From: a bacterium
GTDB lineage: Bacteria > Verrucomicrobiota > Verrucomicrobiia > Limisphaerales > J093
NCBI GenBank assembly: GCA_021780105.1
Contig: JAJXZJ010000030.1
Span: 1-64,000, forward strand
Length of the DNA: 64,000 bases
Direction of reading: 5' to 3'
The position numbers and the translations under genes are program-made. This document shows, piece by piece, positions 51,711 to 60,293 of this stretch; within the stretch, counting starts at the first letter, position 1; the number at the start of each line of letters is the position of its first letter. Under the pieces are notes generated by a model. That model saw only the letters and a list, made by a program, of their open reading frames with translations. It had not been told where the DNA came from and ran no database searches.

Positions 51711-52448
51711 ATGAATCGAAACGTGCTCCTTTGCCTGGCGATCCTGGGCACCTGCGCCCGCGCGGAGGAATCGAACGAGTCAACCAACCGCATCCCGTGG
51801 CGGCCCGCCCCGGCGGACATCGTCGCCCCGGCGGGCCTGCCGGAAATGGGGAAGTGGATGTTCGATGCCCGGAAACAGCCGGCGCAATGGCTCGGTGAGC
51901 GGTATCAGGGACGCAACCTGCGCGAACCCATCAACCTGATCATCGTGGACGATCTGGCGGACTCCGCGGCCCAGGCCAGGGAACGGCTGTTTCACAACTT
52001 CAAGGAAGTGGGCTTCCTCGTTCGCGAAGGCCATTCCGCAGGCTACCAGGGCTACATCGCGGGCCGCCTCTATCCGCAAATCCCGGAAGGGGGCAAGGTC
52101 GCCTTTTCCGACAAGCCATTCGAATTCGGCAACAATCACGGCCGCCTCTTTGGACCGCATCCCTTCCAGGGCGGATGGCTCTTTATCGGGGCGGTCAGCC
52201 GGGAACGAATCGAGCCGCTGCAAAAGGTCAAACATCGCTACGTGTCGTTCAACCGGGCGCGCGACACGTTGGTCCAGCGACTCGATCTGATGACGAGCTA
52301 CAAAGTCGCGGCATTCTCCTGCCTCAGCAATGCCGTGATCGGCGACGGCAAAATCTCCACCGGCGATCATGACACGATCGCCGTGCTGCTGCGAACGGTT
52401 CCGACCGATTTCGTGACGGCGCCACCACGCAAGGAACGACCGCAATGA
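51711..52448 (+). CDS. Hypothetical exported protein
   Basis: A 245-residue protein with a short signal peptide (MNRNVLLCLAILGTCARAEE). The mature part has conserved-looking stretches: EPINLIIVDDLADSAAQARE, LFHNFKEVGFLVREGHSAGY, KPFEFGNNHGRLFGPHPF and HRYVSFNRARDTLVQRL. The His/Asn/Arg motif NNHGRLFGPH reminded me of LssY C-terminal domains, but I cannot support that. It is probably periplasmic and a single-gene unit. Confidence 0.65.
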   Translation: MNRNVLLCLAILGTCARAEESNESTNRIPWRPAPADIVAPAGLPEMGKWMFDARKQPAQWLGERYQGRNLREPINLIIVDDLADSAAQARERLFHNFKEVGFLVREGHSAGYQGYIAGRLYPQIPEGGKVAFSDKPFEFGNNHGRLFGPHPFQGGWLFIGAVSRERIEPLQKVKHRYVSFNRARDTLVQRLDLMTSYKVAAFSCLSNAVIGDGKISTGDHDTIAVLLRTVPTDFVTAPPRKERPQ

Positions 52449-52580
52449 CGAGGTTCACTCCGCCCGGTGCGGATGGCGTATCGCCGCCGTGGCACGCGGG
52501 ACGCGCGCTTCCCCTCCACCCCGCCACAAAACACGGCCGGGGAATCCGGCCCCGCCAGGAATCCTCCCTGTGCCCGCGCG

Positions 52581-52823
52581 TCAGCTCGCCGGTTTTTGCA
52601 GCGGGTGCCGGTAGCGGCGCTTGAACCGGTTGCAGGACGACATGGCGGTCTTGCCGTCGTCGTTTTCCCAGACTTCGTCGTAACGCGGCTGGCGCGGCCG
52701 GGCGCGAAGTTTTCGTTCCTTCAAGATGTTGCCCTGATCGTCGCAATCCACCTCCCAGAAGCGCGCCGTTTGGCGCGGGTCCAACCGATTCGACAGAATC
52801 ACCAGAATTGTTCGTTTCTTCAT
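52581..52823 (-). CDS. Small hypothetical protein (80 aa)
   Basis: An 80-residue basic protein: MKKRTILVILSNRLDPRQ, then ARFWEVDCDDQGNILKE, PRYDEVWENDDGKT and SCNRFKRRYRHPLQ. The composition is balanced, unlike the chance frames around it, and it looks like a structured small domain. Family unknown. No ribosome site seen. It faces the exported protein gene and is divergent from the FIST gene. Confidence 0.55.
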   Translation of the reverse strand: MKKRTILVILSNRLDPRQTARFWEVDCDDQGNILKERKLRARPRQPRYDEVWENDDGKTAMSSCNRFKRRYRHPLQKPAS

Positions 52824-52931
52824 GTAGCCGGCAAAGGTGGGATTTTGATGGACCGGATGCGGGCGTCAACTGCCGTTTGTGCCGGGCGCAGTTCCATTTA
52901 CATTTGCCGGAGCACGCTCTAGCCTGTCGCC

Positions 52932-54125
52932 ATGCAGATTGAGTCCAACGAATTCTCCGTCGCCGCCCACTGGAGTGGCGGGTTCGACGAGCGGGGTTTG
53001 CAGAACTGGGCCGAGGAATTGCGCGTCCGGCTGAGCCGGCCGGTCACGTTCGGCCTGGTGTTTCTGACGCCGGCGTTGTTCGCGCACGCGAGCCAGGTGC
53101 TGGAAATCCTCCGCGTCCACGCCCGGATTCCGTTGCTGGCGGGCTGTTCCAGCACGAGCCTGGTGGCCGGCGAGGAGGAACTGGAGAATGACCAGGGCCT
53201 CGTGGTGGGGCTTTACCATCTGCCGGGCGCGCGCCTGACGGCCACCCGCTTCACGCAGTCGCAGGTGGAGGAAGCCAACGGCCCCGGTTACTGGCACCTG
53301 GAAACCGGCGTGGGCGTGGAGCAGACCAACGGCTGGCTCGCGCTGGCGGATCCGTTCCACCTCGACAGCGAGTCGTGGCTGGCAGGCTGGAACGAGGCGT
53401 ATCCGGCCGTGCCCACGCTCGGCGGCCTGGCCAGCGGCGACATGTCCGAGCAACGCACCCAGGTTTACCTGAACGGCGACGTGTTCGAGGACGGCGGCGT
53501 GGCCATCTCCTTCGGCGGCGACGTGCGGCTGGAAGGCGTCATCTCCCAAGGCTGCACGCCGATCGGTGACGTGTGGACGATCACCAAGGCGGAGGGCAAT
53601 TTGATTCAGGAAATCGGCAACCGCCCCGCGTATCAGGTCCTCGTGGAGACGTTCAATTCGCTCCCGGAAGAACAGCAGAAACGCGCCCAGGGCAACCTGT
53701 TCGTCGGCCTGGTCATCAACGAATACAAGGAGGATTTTCAGCGCGGTGATTTTCTCATCCGCAACCTGCTGGGCGGCGATCCGAAGTCCGGCGTGCTGGC
53801 GGTGGGCGCCCGGCCGCGCGCCGGGCAGTCCGTGCAATTTCAGTGCCACGACGCCACCGCGGCGACCGAGGACATGAAGGTGCTGCTCGGTCAAACGCGC
53901 CGGCGCATCGGCAAATCGCCGATTTACGGCGGCTGCCTCTGTTGCTGCAACGGCCGCGGCGCCCGGCTGTTCGGCGCGCCCAATCACGACGCCGGCCTCG
54001 CGCAGCAAAACTTCGGGCCGCTGGGCCTGGCCGGCTTCTTCTGCAACGGCGAAATCGGCCCGGTGGGCAACCGTAATTTCCTCCACGGCTATACGGCGTC
54101 GCTGGCGCTGTTTCTCCCCAAGTGA
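52932..54125 (+). CDS. FIST domain protein
   Basis: A 397-residue cytosolic protein made of FIST_N (residues about 25-215: LVFLTPALFAHASQVLEILR, IPLLAGCSSTSLVAGEEELE, LGGLASGD) and FIST_C (about 225-375: QVLVETFNSLPEEQQKRAQG, RGDFLIRNLLGGDPKSGVLA, GCLCCCNGRGARLFG, GFFCNGEIGPVGNRNFLHGY). FIST domains are thought to sense small ligands, perhaps amino acids, in signalling proteins. Here no output domain is attached. trmB follows with a four-base overlap (GTGA), a translation link without an obvious functional one. Confidence 0.85.
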   Translation: MQIESNEFSVAAHWSGGFDERGLQNWAEELRVRLSRPVTFGLVFLTPALFAHASQVLEILRVHARIPLLAGCSSTSLVAGEEELENDQGLVVGLYHLPGARLTATRFTQSQVEEANGPGYWHLETGVGVEQTNGWLALADPFHLDSESWLAGWNEAYPAVPTLGGLASGDMSEQRTQVYLNGDVFEDGGVAISFGGDVRLEGVISQGCTPIGDVWTITKAEGNLIQEIGNRPAYQVLVETFNSLPEEQQKRAQGNLFVGLVINEYKEDFQRGDFLIRNLLGGDPKSGVLAVGARPRAGQSVQFQCHDATAATEDMKVLLGQTRRRIGKSPIYGGCLCCCNGRGARLFGAPNHDAGLAQQNFGPLGLAGFFCNGEIGPVGNRNFLHGYTASLALFLPK

Positions 54126-54742
54126 GCCAGCCTGCCCTGCCCGCCGCGGCCGTGCCCACGCTGTTGCACCGGCTCACCTCGGTGGTGGACCGGCTCGATT
54201 TCACAGCCCTGTTTTCGCGCGTCCAGCCGGTGGAAGTCGAACTCGGCAGCGGCGACGGTTCGTTTTTGCTCGCTTACGCCGCGTTGCACCCGGAACGCAA
54301 TTTCCTCGGCCTCGAGCGGCTGCTCGGCCGGCTGCGCAAGCTCGACCGCAAAGGCCGTCGCGCCGGGTTGACGAATCTCCGCGGCCTGCGCATCGAGGCG
54401 GCCTACGCGGTGGAATACCTGCTGCCGCCCGGCGCCGTGGCGGCATTGCATATTTACTTTCCCGATCCGTGGCCGAAGCGCCGGCACTGGCGCCGCCGGC
54501 TGGTGAACGAACGGTTTCCGGCGCTCGCCGGCCGCGCGCTGACGCCAGGTGGCTGCGTGTTTCTCCGCACGGACAACGTGGAGTATTTCGCGCAAATGCA
54601 GGCGGTGTTCGCGCGCAGCGACGTTTTCCGACCGGTGGAAACGCCGGCCGAACTGAGCGCCATGACGACCGATTTCGAGCGGGATTTTCTTGCCCAAGGC
54701 GTGCCCACCAACCGCGCGGCGTATCAGCGCGTCGCGGCCTGA
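54122..54742 (+). CDS. trmB: tRNA (guanine-N7-)-methyltransferase
   Basis: TrmB puts the N7-methyl group on G46 of tRNA. The 206-residue protein has the SAM motif VELGSGDGSF, LGLERLLGRLRKLDRKGRRA, the catalytic stretch YFPDPWPKRRHWRRRLVNER, and the C-terminal TDFERDFLAQGVPTNRA. The start is the GTG at 54122 in the overlap with the FIST gene. Confidence 0.93.
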   Translation: MSQPALPAAAVPTLLHRLTSVVDRLDFTALFSRVQPVEVELGSGDGSFLLAYAALHPERNFLGLERLLGRLRKLDRKGRRAGLTNLRGLRIEAAYAVEYLLPPGAVAALHIYFPDPWPKRRHWRRRLVNERFPALAGRALTPGGCVFLRTDNVEYFAQMQAVFARSDVFRPVETPAELSAMTTDFERDFLAQGVPTNRAAYQRVAA

Positions 54743-55146
54743 GCGCGGCGCAGTTCAGACATCAATCACCGGCCCGCCGCGTCGTGCAGCGGCTGGACAG
54801 CTTGAGAAGAAGCCCGCCTGCACATTAATCACCAGCACGGCTGCCGGTGTTGGAATTGTCGTCGCATGATGAAGACGGGCAAAACGTCAGGCGTATTTGT
54901 TTCAACAAAATCATTGACGCACTTTGGAGGGGAAGGACATAATCGCCCTCGTCAGCTCAAGGCATATTGGTCCGCAGAAACAAGGAATCTTTGTGGACGG
55001 GTGGGCAATCCAGACAACCGCAGCGGAAACCAGGGTCAAGCCGGCCAGTGGCCCAGCCGATGACCTGCAACCTGGCACGGCCGGTTCTCGAACGATCCTC
55101 GAAGGATGACCGGCGCAAGTCCCGGCCGCTCCCAGCTCCCAGCTCC
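54743..55146. other. Intergenic region before the UroD fragment
   Basis: About 400 bases with no gene. A weak promoter-like pair TTGACG...CATAAT (18-base spacing) lies near 54914-54944. A short duplication TCCCAGCTCCCAGCTCCC lies next to the point where the UroD-like sequence begins (near 55130), possibly marking a deletion junction. Confidence 0.35.
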
Positions 55147-55650
55147 CTGTGCGCCGAACGGCCGGAGTGGGTCCACTTCCAGTGCCGCACCTTCACCGAT
55201 TTCTACCTGGTCATCAGCGACCTGGGTTCGCAACGCGATCCGCTGATGTCGCTGGGCATGTTCCGGCAGTTTGTGGCGCCTTACCTGAAGGAGATGGTCA
55301 AGCGCATCCACAGCCCGGGTGGAAAGGCGCTGTTCCATAGCTGCGGCCTGGTGCGTCCCTTCATTCCCGACCTGATCAGCCTGGGTGTGGGCGTGCTCGA
55401 TTCCATCCAGCCCACCGGCCCGGAAATGCAGCCGGAGGGATTGAAGCGCGACCTCGGCGAGCGGCTGAGTTTTCACGGCGGTCTGGACATGCAGAACCTG
55501 CTGCCGCACGGGTCTTCCGCCCAAGTCGAGGCGGAAGCCCGTCGTTACTGTGAAGTGGCCGGCGTGGGAGGTGGCCCTATCCTCGGTCCCGCTCATCGGT
55601 TTCAGCCCGACTTGCCGCCCGAGAATATTCTGGCGGTTTATCGGGCCTGA
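55147..55650 (+). pseudogene. C-terminal fragment of a UroD-family protein
   Basis: The frame ending at TGA 55648-55650 encodes the C-terminal half of a uroporphyrinogen-decarboxylase-like protein: TDFYLVISDLGSQRDPLMSL, FRQFVAPYLKEMVKRIHSPG, KALFHSCGLVRPFIPDLISL, LSFHGGLDMQNLLPHG and GPILGPAHRFQPDLPPEN. The N-terminal half (about 170 residues) is absent; upstream sequence is unrelated. So this is a 5'-truncated relic. A full-length family member sits at 57667-58665 on the other strand but differs clearly in sequence, so it is a relative and not a recent copy. Confidence 0.7.
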
Positions 55651-55809
55651 CTTCGCAAACGTTGCGACAGGGAAAATACGGGGTGGCCATGGCGACACGG
55701 ATTCCCCGGCTTCGGGCGGGCGAAGCTTGCCACGGTCATCCGCGGTTATCGCGAGATGGTCTCCGCCGGGTGGGCGCTGCCATGGTTTTGGCTGGTCGAG
55801 CCGGTGCCA

Positions 55810-57642
55810 TCATCGTGCCTTCACGTCGTCGAGCACCGCCAGCAGAGCGTAGTAATTGTCCACGAGCAGACCTTCGTAGCCGTGGCAACCACCCTGCCAG
55901 TCACGCCAGTCACGCGACTTGCCGTTCGCCCCGAAGCCCTGGAATTTGCCCGTGGCGTAGCCGGCCAACATCGGCGCGAAAATCCGACGCGCATCTTCAA
56001 CCCGGCCGAGCTGGTAGAGCGCCCGGACGGTGTAATAGGTCCAACAGCCGGTCGCGCCGCCGTTTTCGTAGAACTGGAACCCGTCACTGCCGTCGTCGAG
56101 CCGGGGTTCGCCGGTCGCCTCCGGGGGGTTCTTTTCGTAAACGTAATCGCCTTTCTTGATCGGCACGAGGTTGCCCGGCAGGCCGAGGTCGAACCGCGTG
56201 TAGCCCACCGCCTTCATCTTCGCCAGCAAATGGTCCATGACGGCGTTGGCGGTTTTGTCGTCGAGCAAGCCATAGGTGACGGCCACGCCCTGCACAAACG
56301 TAAACCAATAATCGTGAAGCTGTCCGTCGGCGCTTTTCCAGCCGGCCAGCACGCCGGTGGCCGGGTCAAGAAACGTTGGCGCGTAGGCGGCCCGGAGTTG
56401 GGCGGCCTTGGCAGTGAAGAACTCCGCGTCGTCAGCATGTTTCAGCCGCCGGGCAAGGTCGGCGAACATCCGACAGGCCCGGTAAGCCAGCGCGTTGGCG
56501 TAGGCGTCCTCGTGGCCGAAGTTGATCGTGTCCCACCAGTTCGACGGGCGCCTGGCGGTCAGCGGCCGGTCGCCAAAGTTGCCGGTGCCGGGATACTCGA
56601 TGAGGCCGTTGCCATCCTGGTCGGCGGCCATCATCGCGCGGGCCCAGGCGGCGAGCTGGTCGTAGTTGGCGCGCGCCCAGGTCCAGTCCGGCGCGCCGCT
56701 GGCGTAATCGCAGGCCGCGATCAGGAACGACGGCAGCGTGTCGAGCGAAGTCCATGGTGTTTTCCACGGAATCAGGTCGGCGTCCGACGGCGTGCAGGCG
56801 TAGCCGACCTGGCCGTAGCCTTTCGCCCCCGCGAGGTAGCGGTCGAGCGTCATCCGCACGAGATCGAGGCAGGTCAGGCCGTCGGCCAGCGGTGGCGCGT
56901 GCAACGCCACGTCGGCATACTCGAAGAGCGTGAACGAGCACGGGTCGCTGGAGGCATTGTTGGCAAGCATCTGCACGCGCGGGTTGACCTGGAAGATGTT
57001 CAGGTAGTCGCGGCGGAAGCCGTCGTAGTGCGCGTCCTTTTCGAGGCCCGGCAGCCTCGGGTAAAACGCCGCGACTTCGAGCCGGAACTCGACATGCGGC
57101 TGCTGTGCCGTGGCCGGTGGAAACGCGACGCGCACAAACGGCGTGGGCACATACCGGCGTGCGTCGTAGTCGAGTTCCCCTTTGCCGGTGATCCGCAGCG
57201 ACCCCATGTCCGGGAGATGGAGCACGCACGGCAGGGCCATCCGCCGCTCGCCCGGCTTCATCAAACCCAGCAGGGTCGCGTGATTGGCTCGTTGATTGAA
57301 CGTCAGCACGAACGGTGGCGCTGCGACGCCGGCCGCGTAGTCGGAACGCAGCGTCAGCGTTTTCTCGCGACACTCCACCCGCCAGACCGTTTTGCCGTTG
57401 AACTTATAGGTGAAGCGCCCTTCCAGTTGCAGCCCCGGCACCGCATTGGTTTCCGCCAGCACCGGGTTCTGACTCAACTTCCCCTGGCCGAGGGAGTCCA
57501 CCGCGAACACACTGAACGCCGGCGCGCTGCGCGAGAAACCGACGGCGAGATGCCGGGATTGAAAGTCCGGCCTGGCGGCGTGAAGCACGGCCAGCGAAGT
57601 CAGCAACAGGGCTGCCACGGTGGGTGTTGTCATGGATTGCAT
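55810..57642 (-). CDS. Exported six-hairpin glycosidase-like protein
   Basis: A 610-residue protein with a signal peptide (TVAALLLTSLAVLHAARP), an N-terminal beta-sandwich (residues about 25-200) and an (alpha/alpha)6 barrel typical of GH37/GH63/GH78-type enzymes. Seen in order: IPWKTPWTSLDTLPSFLIAA, RAMMAADQDGNGLIEYPGTG, WWDTINFGHEDAYANALAYR, GCWTYYTVRALYQLG and WQGGCHGYEGLLVDNYYALL. Conserved acids (DGNGLIEYPG, HEDAYAN) could be catalytic. The exact family and substrate are uncertain. It is downstream of the UroD-like gene (24 bases apart) on the same strand, so they are likely cotranscribed. Confidence 0.65.
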   Translation of the reverse strand: MQSMTTPTVAALLLTSLAVLHAARPDFQSRHLAVGFSRSAPAFSVFAVDSLGQGKLSQNPVLAETNAVPGLQLEGRFTYKFNGKTVWRVECREKTLTLRSDYAAGVAAPPFVLTFNQRANHATLLGLMKPGERRMALPCVLHLPDMGSLRITGKGELDYDARRYVPTPFVRVAFPPATAQQPHVEFRLEVAAFYPRLPGLEKDAHYDGFRRDYLNIFQVNPRVQMLANNASSDPCSFTLFEYADVALHAPPLADGLTCLDLVRMTLDRYLAGAKGYGQVGYACTPSDADLIPWKTPWTSLDTLPSFLIAACDYASGAPDWTWARANYDQLAAWARAMMAADQDGNGLIEYPGTGNFGDRPLTARRPSNWWDTINFGHEDAYANALAYRACRMFADLARRLKHADDAEFFTAKAAQLRAAYAPTFLDPATGVLAGWKSADGQLHDYWFTFVQGVAVTYGLLDDKTANAVMDHLLAKMKAVGYTRFDLGLPGNLVPIKKGDYVYEKNPPEATGEPRLDDGSDGFQFYENGGATGCWTYYTVRALYQLGRVEDARRIFAPMLAGYATGKFQGFGANGKSRDWRDWQGGCHGYEGLLVDNYYALLAVLDDVKAR

Positions 57643-57666
57643 AATGGTGATGAACGGATCGGCGCG

Positions 57667-58665
57667 TCACGGATGCGCGGCCTGCACGTATTCCTTCAGC
57701 AGACGCAGGTAAACCCGGTATTGTTCAAGCGCAACGCCCGGCGGGGTTTGGTGATCCACGCTCGGGATGAATCCGCCTTGTTTCATCAGCGGCGCCAGGC
57801 GTTCGAACTCGGCCCGCATGGCCTCTTCGCCGCGCGTCATGGTCATCTTGTCGAAATGTCCCGCCATGAGCAGGCGCGGATACCGTTTGCGCAGCCGCAG
57901 ACCGTCCACCCCCGCCTGTCGTTCCAGAGGCAGCACCCCGTTCACGCCCAACTCCGCCAGCCACGGCACCAGCATCGTCACGTCCCCGTCCGTGTCCACG
58001 AACGGAACAATGTTGTGCTCCAGCAACCGCGGGATGATCTGCCGGTAGCAGGGCGCGACGAACTCGTCGAAGGTCCGCCGGGAGATCATCGGCCCGTGGT
58101 TGTAGGACATGTCCTCGGCAATCGTCATGAACGTCGGCGGGCAAACCGGGAGGATTTTGTCGAGCAACTGAAGGTTGAACCGGAGCAGGTCGCGGTTGAT
58201 CTCGTGCAACAGCTCGGGTTGGTCCCCAAAAGCGAACATCAATTTCTCGAAACCCATGAGGGTTCGGGGAAACCAGAAGAAGCCCTCGAGGGTGCACCAC
58301 ACCACCGCCTCGCCGGCGCGCTGACGGGCGACCCACGCCGCCATGCCCGCGATCGCGGCGTCGTGACACGGGAACAGCTTCGGCCGGATGCGCCGGTAAT
58401 CGTCCATGTTGGCGACGATCCCCTCGACATGGTGCTGCGTCGCCTCGATGGTCGGGTCGGTGGTGCTGAACCAGAATTGCTGGTAGGGATCCAGGCCAAA
58501 CCGCGTCGAGATGGCAAACACCTGGCTGAACTTGAGCTGCGGCGACAAGCCCTCGCGATGCCAGCGATGAATCGTTTCGTCCCACCACATCGCCCATTCC
58601 CAAGCCGGCAGACGGTCCACGGGTTGGAAATTCATGACCGCCCGGAACCGCTCGACATGGTTCAT
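57667..58665 (-). CDS. Uroporphyrinogen decarboxylase-family protein
   Basis: A 332-residue UroD-like TIM barrel: MNHVERFRAVMNFQPVDRLP (family start), AWVARQRAGEAVVWCTLEGF, FMTIAEDMSYNHGPMISRRT, LEHNIVPFVDTDGDVTMLVP and MAGHFDKMTMTRGEEAMRAE. Residues needed for porphyrin decarboxylation are not evident; members beside glycosidases in this bacterial group are probably methyltransferase-like or of unknown role, not haem enzymes. The ATG at 58665 fits the family; an extension of 18 codons does not. Same strand and close to the glycosidase gene downstream. Confidence 0.8.
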   Translation of the reverse strand: MNHVERFRAVMNFQPVDRLPAWEWAMWWDETIHRWHREGLSPQLKFSQVFAISTRFGLDPYQQFWFSTTDPTIEATQHHVEGIVANMDDYRRIRPKLFPCHDAAIAGMAAWVARQRAGEAVVWCTLEGFFWFPRTLMGFEKLMFAFGDQPELLHEINRDLLRFNLQLLDKILPVCPPTFMTIAEDMSYNHGPMISRRTFDEFVAPCYRQIIPRLLEHNIVPFVDTDGDVTMLVPWLAELGVNGVLPLERQAGVDGLRLRKRYPRLLMAGHFDKMTMTRGEEAMRAEFERLAPLMKQGGFIPSVDHQTPPGVALEQYRVYLRLLKEYVQAAHP

Positions 58666-58722
58666 CGTCTTCACGTTAAGAGCAATAGATGCGGGCCAGA
58701 GGCGTTTGACAAAGACCACGAC

Positions 58723-58749
58723 GGCGGACGTTGGTCGCCAACGCCCGCC
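58723..58749 (-). terminator. Hairpin between the tandem DUF1080 gene and the UroD-like gene
   Basis: A 12-bp stem (58738-58749 with 58723-58734, one wobble pair) with a three-base loop on the minus strand. There is no T-run, so it is a weak terminator or processing site. Confidence 0.4.
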
Positions 58750-58823
58750 GCCCCGCTTGATTCAGATTGGGCCGTCGCTCATTACGCCATTGTCGCGACG
58801 GCTGGCGGGACTTCAGCCTGGCC

Positions 58824-60194
58824 CTACTCCAGCGGCTTGATCTCGATGTCGCGGAAGCAGACCGGGTCGTTGTGGCCGGCGAAACCGAAGTGGCCTTTCG
58901 TCCGGTCCTTGCCCGGATGCGCGCTGTTGGCCATGAATTCCGTCACCTTGGACACGTCGCCGTCGAGGATCGGCACGCCGTTCAACTCGACCCGGATCTT
59001 CGAGCCTTTGACGGTGACTTCCTCGAAGTTCCACTGGCCGATGGGCCGCTGGTAGCCGCGCTGGGCGGCAATCATGCCATAGACCGAGCCGTGCGCCTGG
59101 CGCGGGTCAATCTTGTCGCCGGTGGCCTGCTCGTAGTTGTCGTCGAGCACCTGGAGTTCGCACATGCCCACGTAGGCGGTGTCGCCCTGGCCGGGGTAGC
59201 GGATGGCCAGGCCGTTGTTGCCGCCGGGCGGCAGCTTGAACTCCAGCCGCGCCATGAAGTCGGAATATTCGGCCTTGGTGTAAATGGTGCCGCCCTTGGA
59301 AGGCTGGCAGCAGATGGCGCCGTTCTTCACTTCGTATTCGCTCACCGGTCCGGCCCAGCCGTCAAAATTGCGGCCGTTGAAGATGGATTGGAAGCCCTCG
59401 TTGCCGTGGCTTTCGAGGATGCGGTTGGCCTCGTCGCCGGGGATTTCGCGGATGAAGATGTTCCGCCAGCGGATTTCGCCGCCGTGGGTCTGAAGTTGGA
59501 TGGGGCCAAACTTCGGAACGGCGGTTTTGCGGTCGTAGTAGTTCTCCATGATGGCGTGGTCCACGACGAGCTGGTCGTTCAGCCAGACGCTCACGCGCGA
59601 ACCGACCATGATGATGTGAAACTTGTTCCATTCGCCGAACGGCTTGTCCGCGAGCACCAGGGGATCCTTGCCGGGTGCGCCGGGGCTGTTGTTCCAAAGG
59701 CCGCCGGAGCCTTTCTCGGCGCCGTTGCTGAATTCGCGCTGGTTGGTGTGATCCCAGATTTGCACCTGCGGGCAGCCGCGGAGGTAAACGCCGGAGTCAG
59801 CCAGCGGGACGGTCTTGTATTCGACGAACAGCTCGAAGTCGCCGTAGTCCTTCTCGGTGGAGGCGTAGGCGCCGAAGCCGTCGTTCACCAGCTCGCCGTT
59901 TTCCACATACCAGTGCGGTTTGCCGGTCTTCGCGCTCACCTCGAACATCGAGTCGGTCCACTTCTTGATCTGCGCCGCGCGCTCGGCCGGCGGCATGGCG
60001 AGCAGCTTGCGATGGTCAAACGTGTCACCGCCGCGCCAGCCGGTCAGGTCCTTGCCATTGAACAAGGCGGTGAAGCCGGGTGGCGGATCGTCCAACGCCA
60101 GCGCCGCGCCGGCGAAGCACACGACCGCGGCGAGGCCCGCGAGTGACGACAACAGGGTTTGGGAAACACGACGAGGAAACATCATGGCTTGCAT
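58824..60194 (-). CDS. Exported protein with two DUF1080 domains
   Basis: A 456-residue protein with a signal peptide (LLSSLAGLAAVVCFAGAALA) and two DUF1080 domains in tandem. The first, residues about 38-250: GFTALFNGKDLTGWRGGDTF, DFELFVEYKTVPLADSGVYL, GEWNKFHIIMVGSRVSVWLN, IQLQTHGGEIRWRNIFIREI. The second, about 265-455: FQSIFNGRNFDGWAGPVSEY, RLEFKLPPGGNNGLAIRYPG, GQWNFEEVTVKGSKIRVELN, GHFGFAGHNDPVCFRDIEIK. Each could bind or hydrolyse a sugar derivative (the family includes 3-keto-disaccharide hydrolases). ATG 60194 or 60185 may be the start. It heads the minus-strand carbohydrate cluster. Confidence 0.8.
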   Translation of the reverse strand: MQAMMFPRRVSQTLLSSLAGLAAVVCFAGAALALDDPPPGFTALFNGKDLTGWRGGDTFDHRKLLAMPPAERAAQIKKWTDSMFEVSAKTGKPHWYVENGELVNDGFGAYASTEKDYGDFELFVEYKTVPLADSGVYLRGCPQVQIWDHTNQREFSNGAEKGSGGLWNNSPGAPGKDPLVLADKPFGEWNKFHIIMVGSRVSVWLNDQLVVDHAIMENYYDRKTAVPKFGPIQLQTHGGEIRWRNIFIREIPGDEANRILESHGNEGFQSIFNGRNFDGWAGPVSEYEVKNGAICCQPSKGGTIYTKAEYSDFMARLEFKLPPGGNNGLAIRYPGQGDTAYVGMCELQVLDDNYEQATGDKIDPRQAHGSVYGMIAAQRGYQRPIGQWNFEEVTVKGSKIRVELNGVPILDGDVSKVTEFMANSAHPGKDRTKGHFGFAGHNDPVCFRDIEIKPLE

Positions 60195-60293
60195 AACGGG
60201 ACCGCTTCATAACGCCTCGCGGGCGAAAGGTCAACCCGCGAGACGCGGCAGGTTTCATTTGCGGCACCACCGAAATCCGCCCAAAATCCGCGC

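Noticed and set aside
50964-51820. Long minus-strand frames upstream of the membrane protein gene
   Set aside because: They cross the inverted repeat pair and are low-complexity; they look like chance frames in GC-rich DNA.
55756-59055. A 1099-codon plus-strand frame across the glycosidase and UroD-like genes
   Set aside because: Antisense to three genes with family support; composition rich in Arg, Val and His, no domain.
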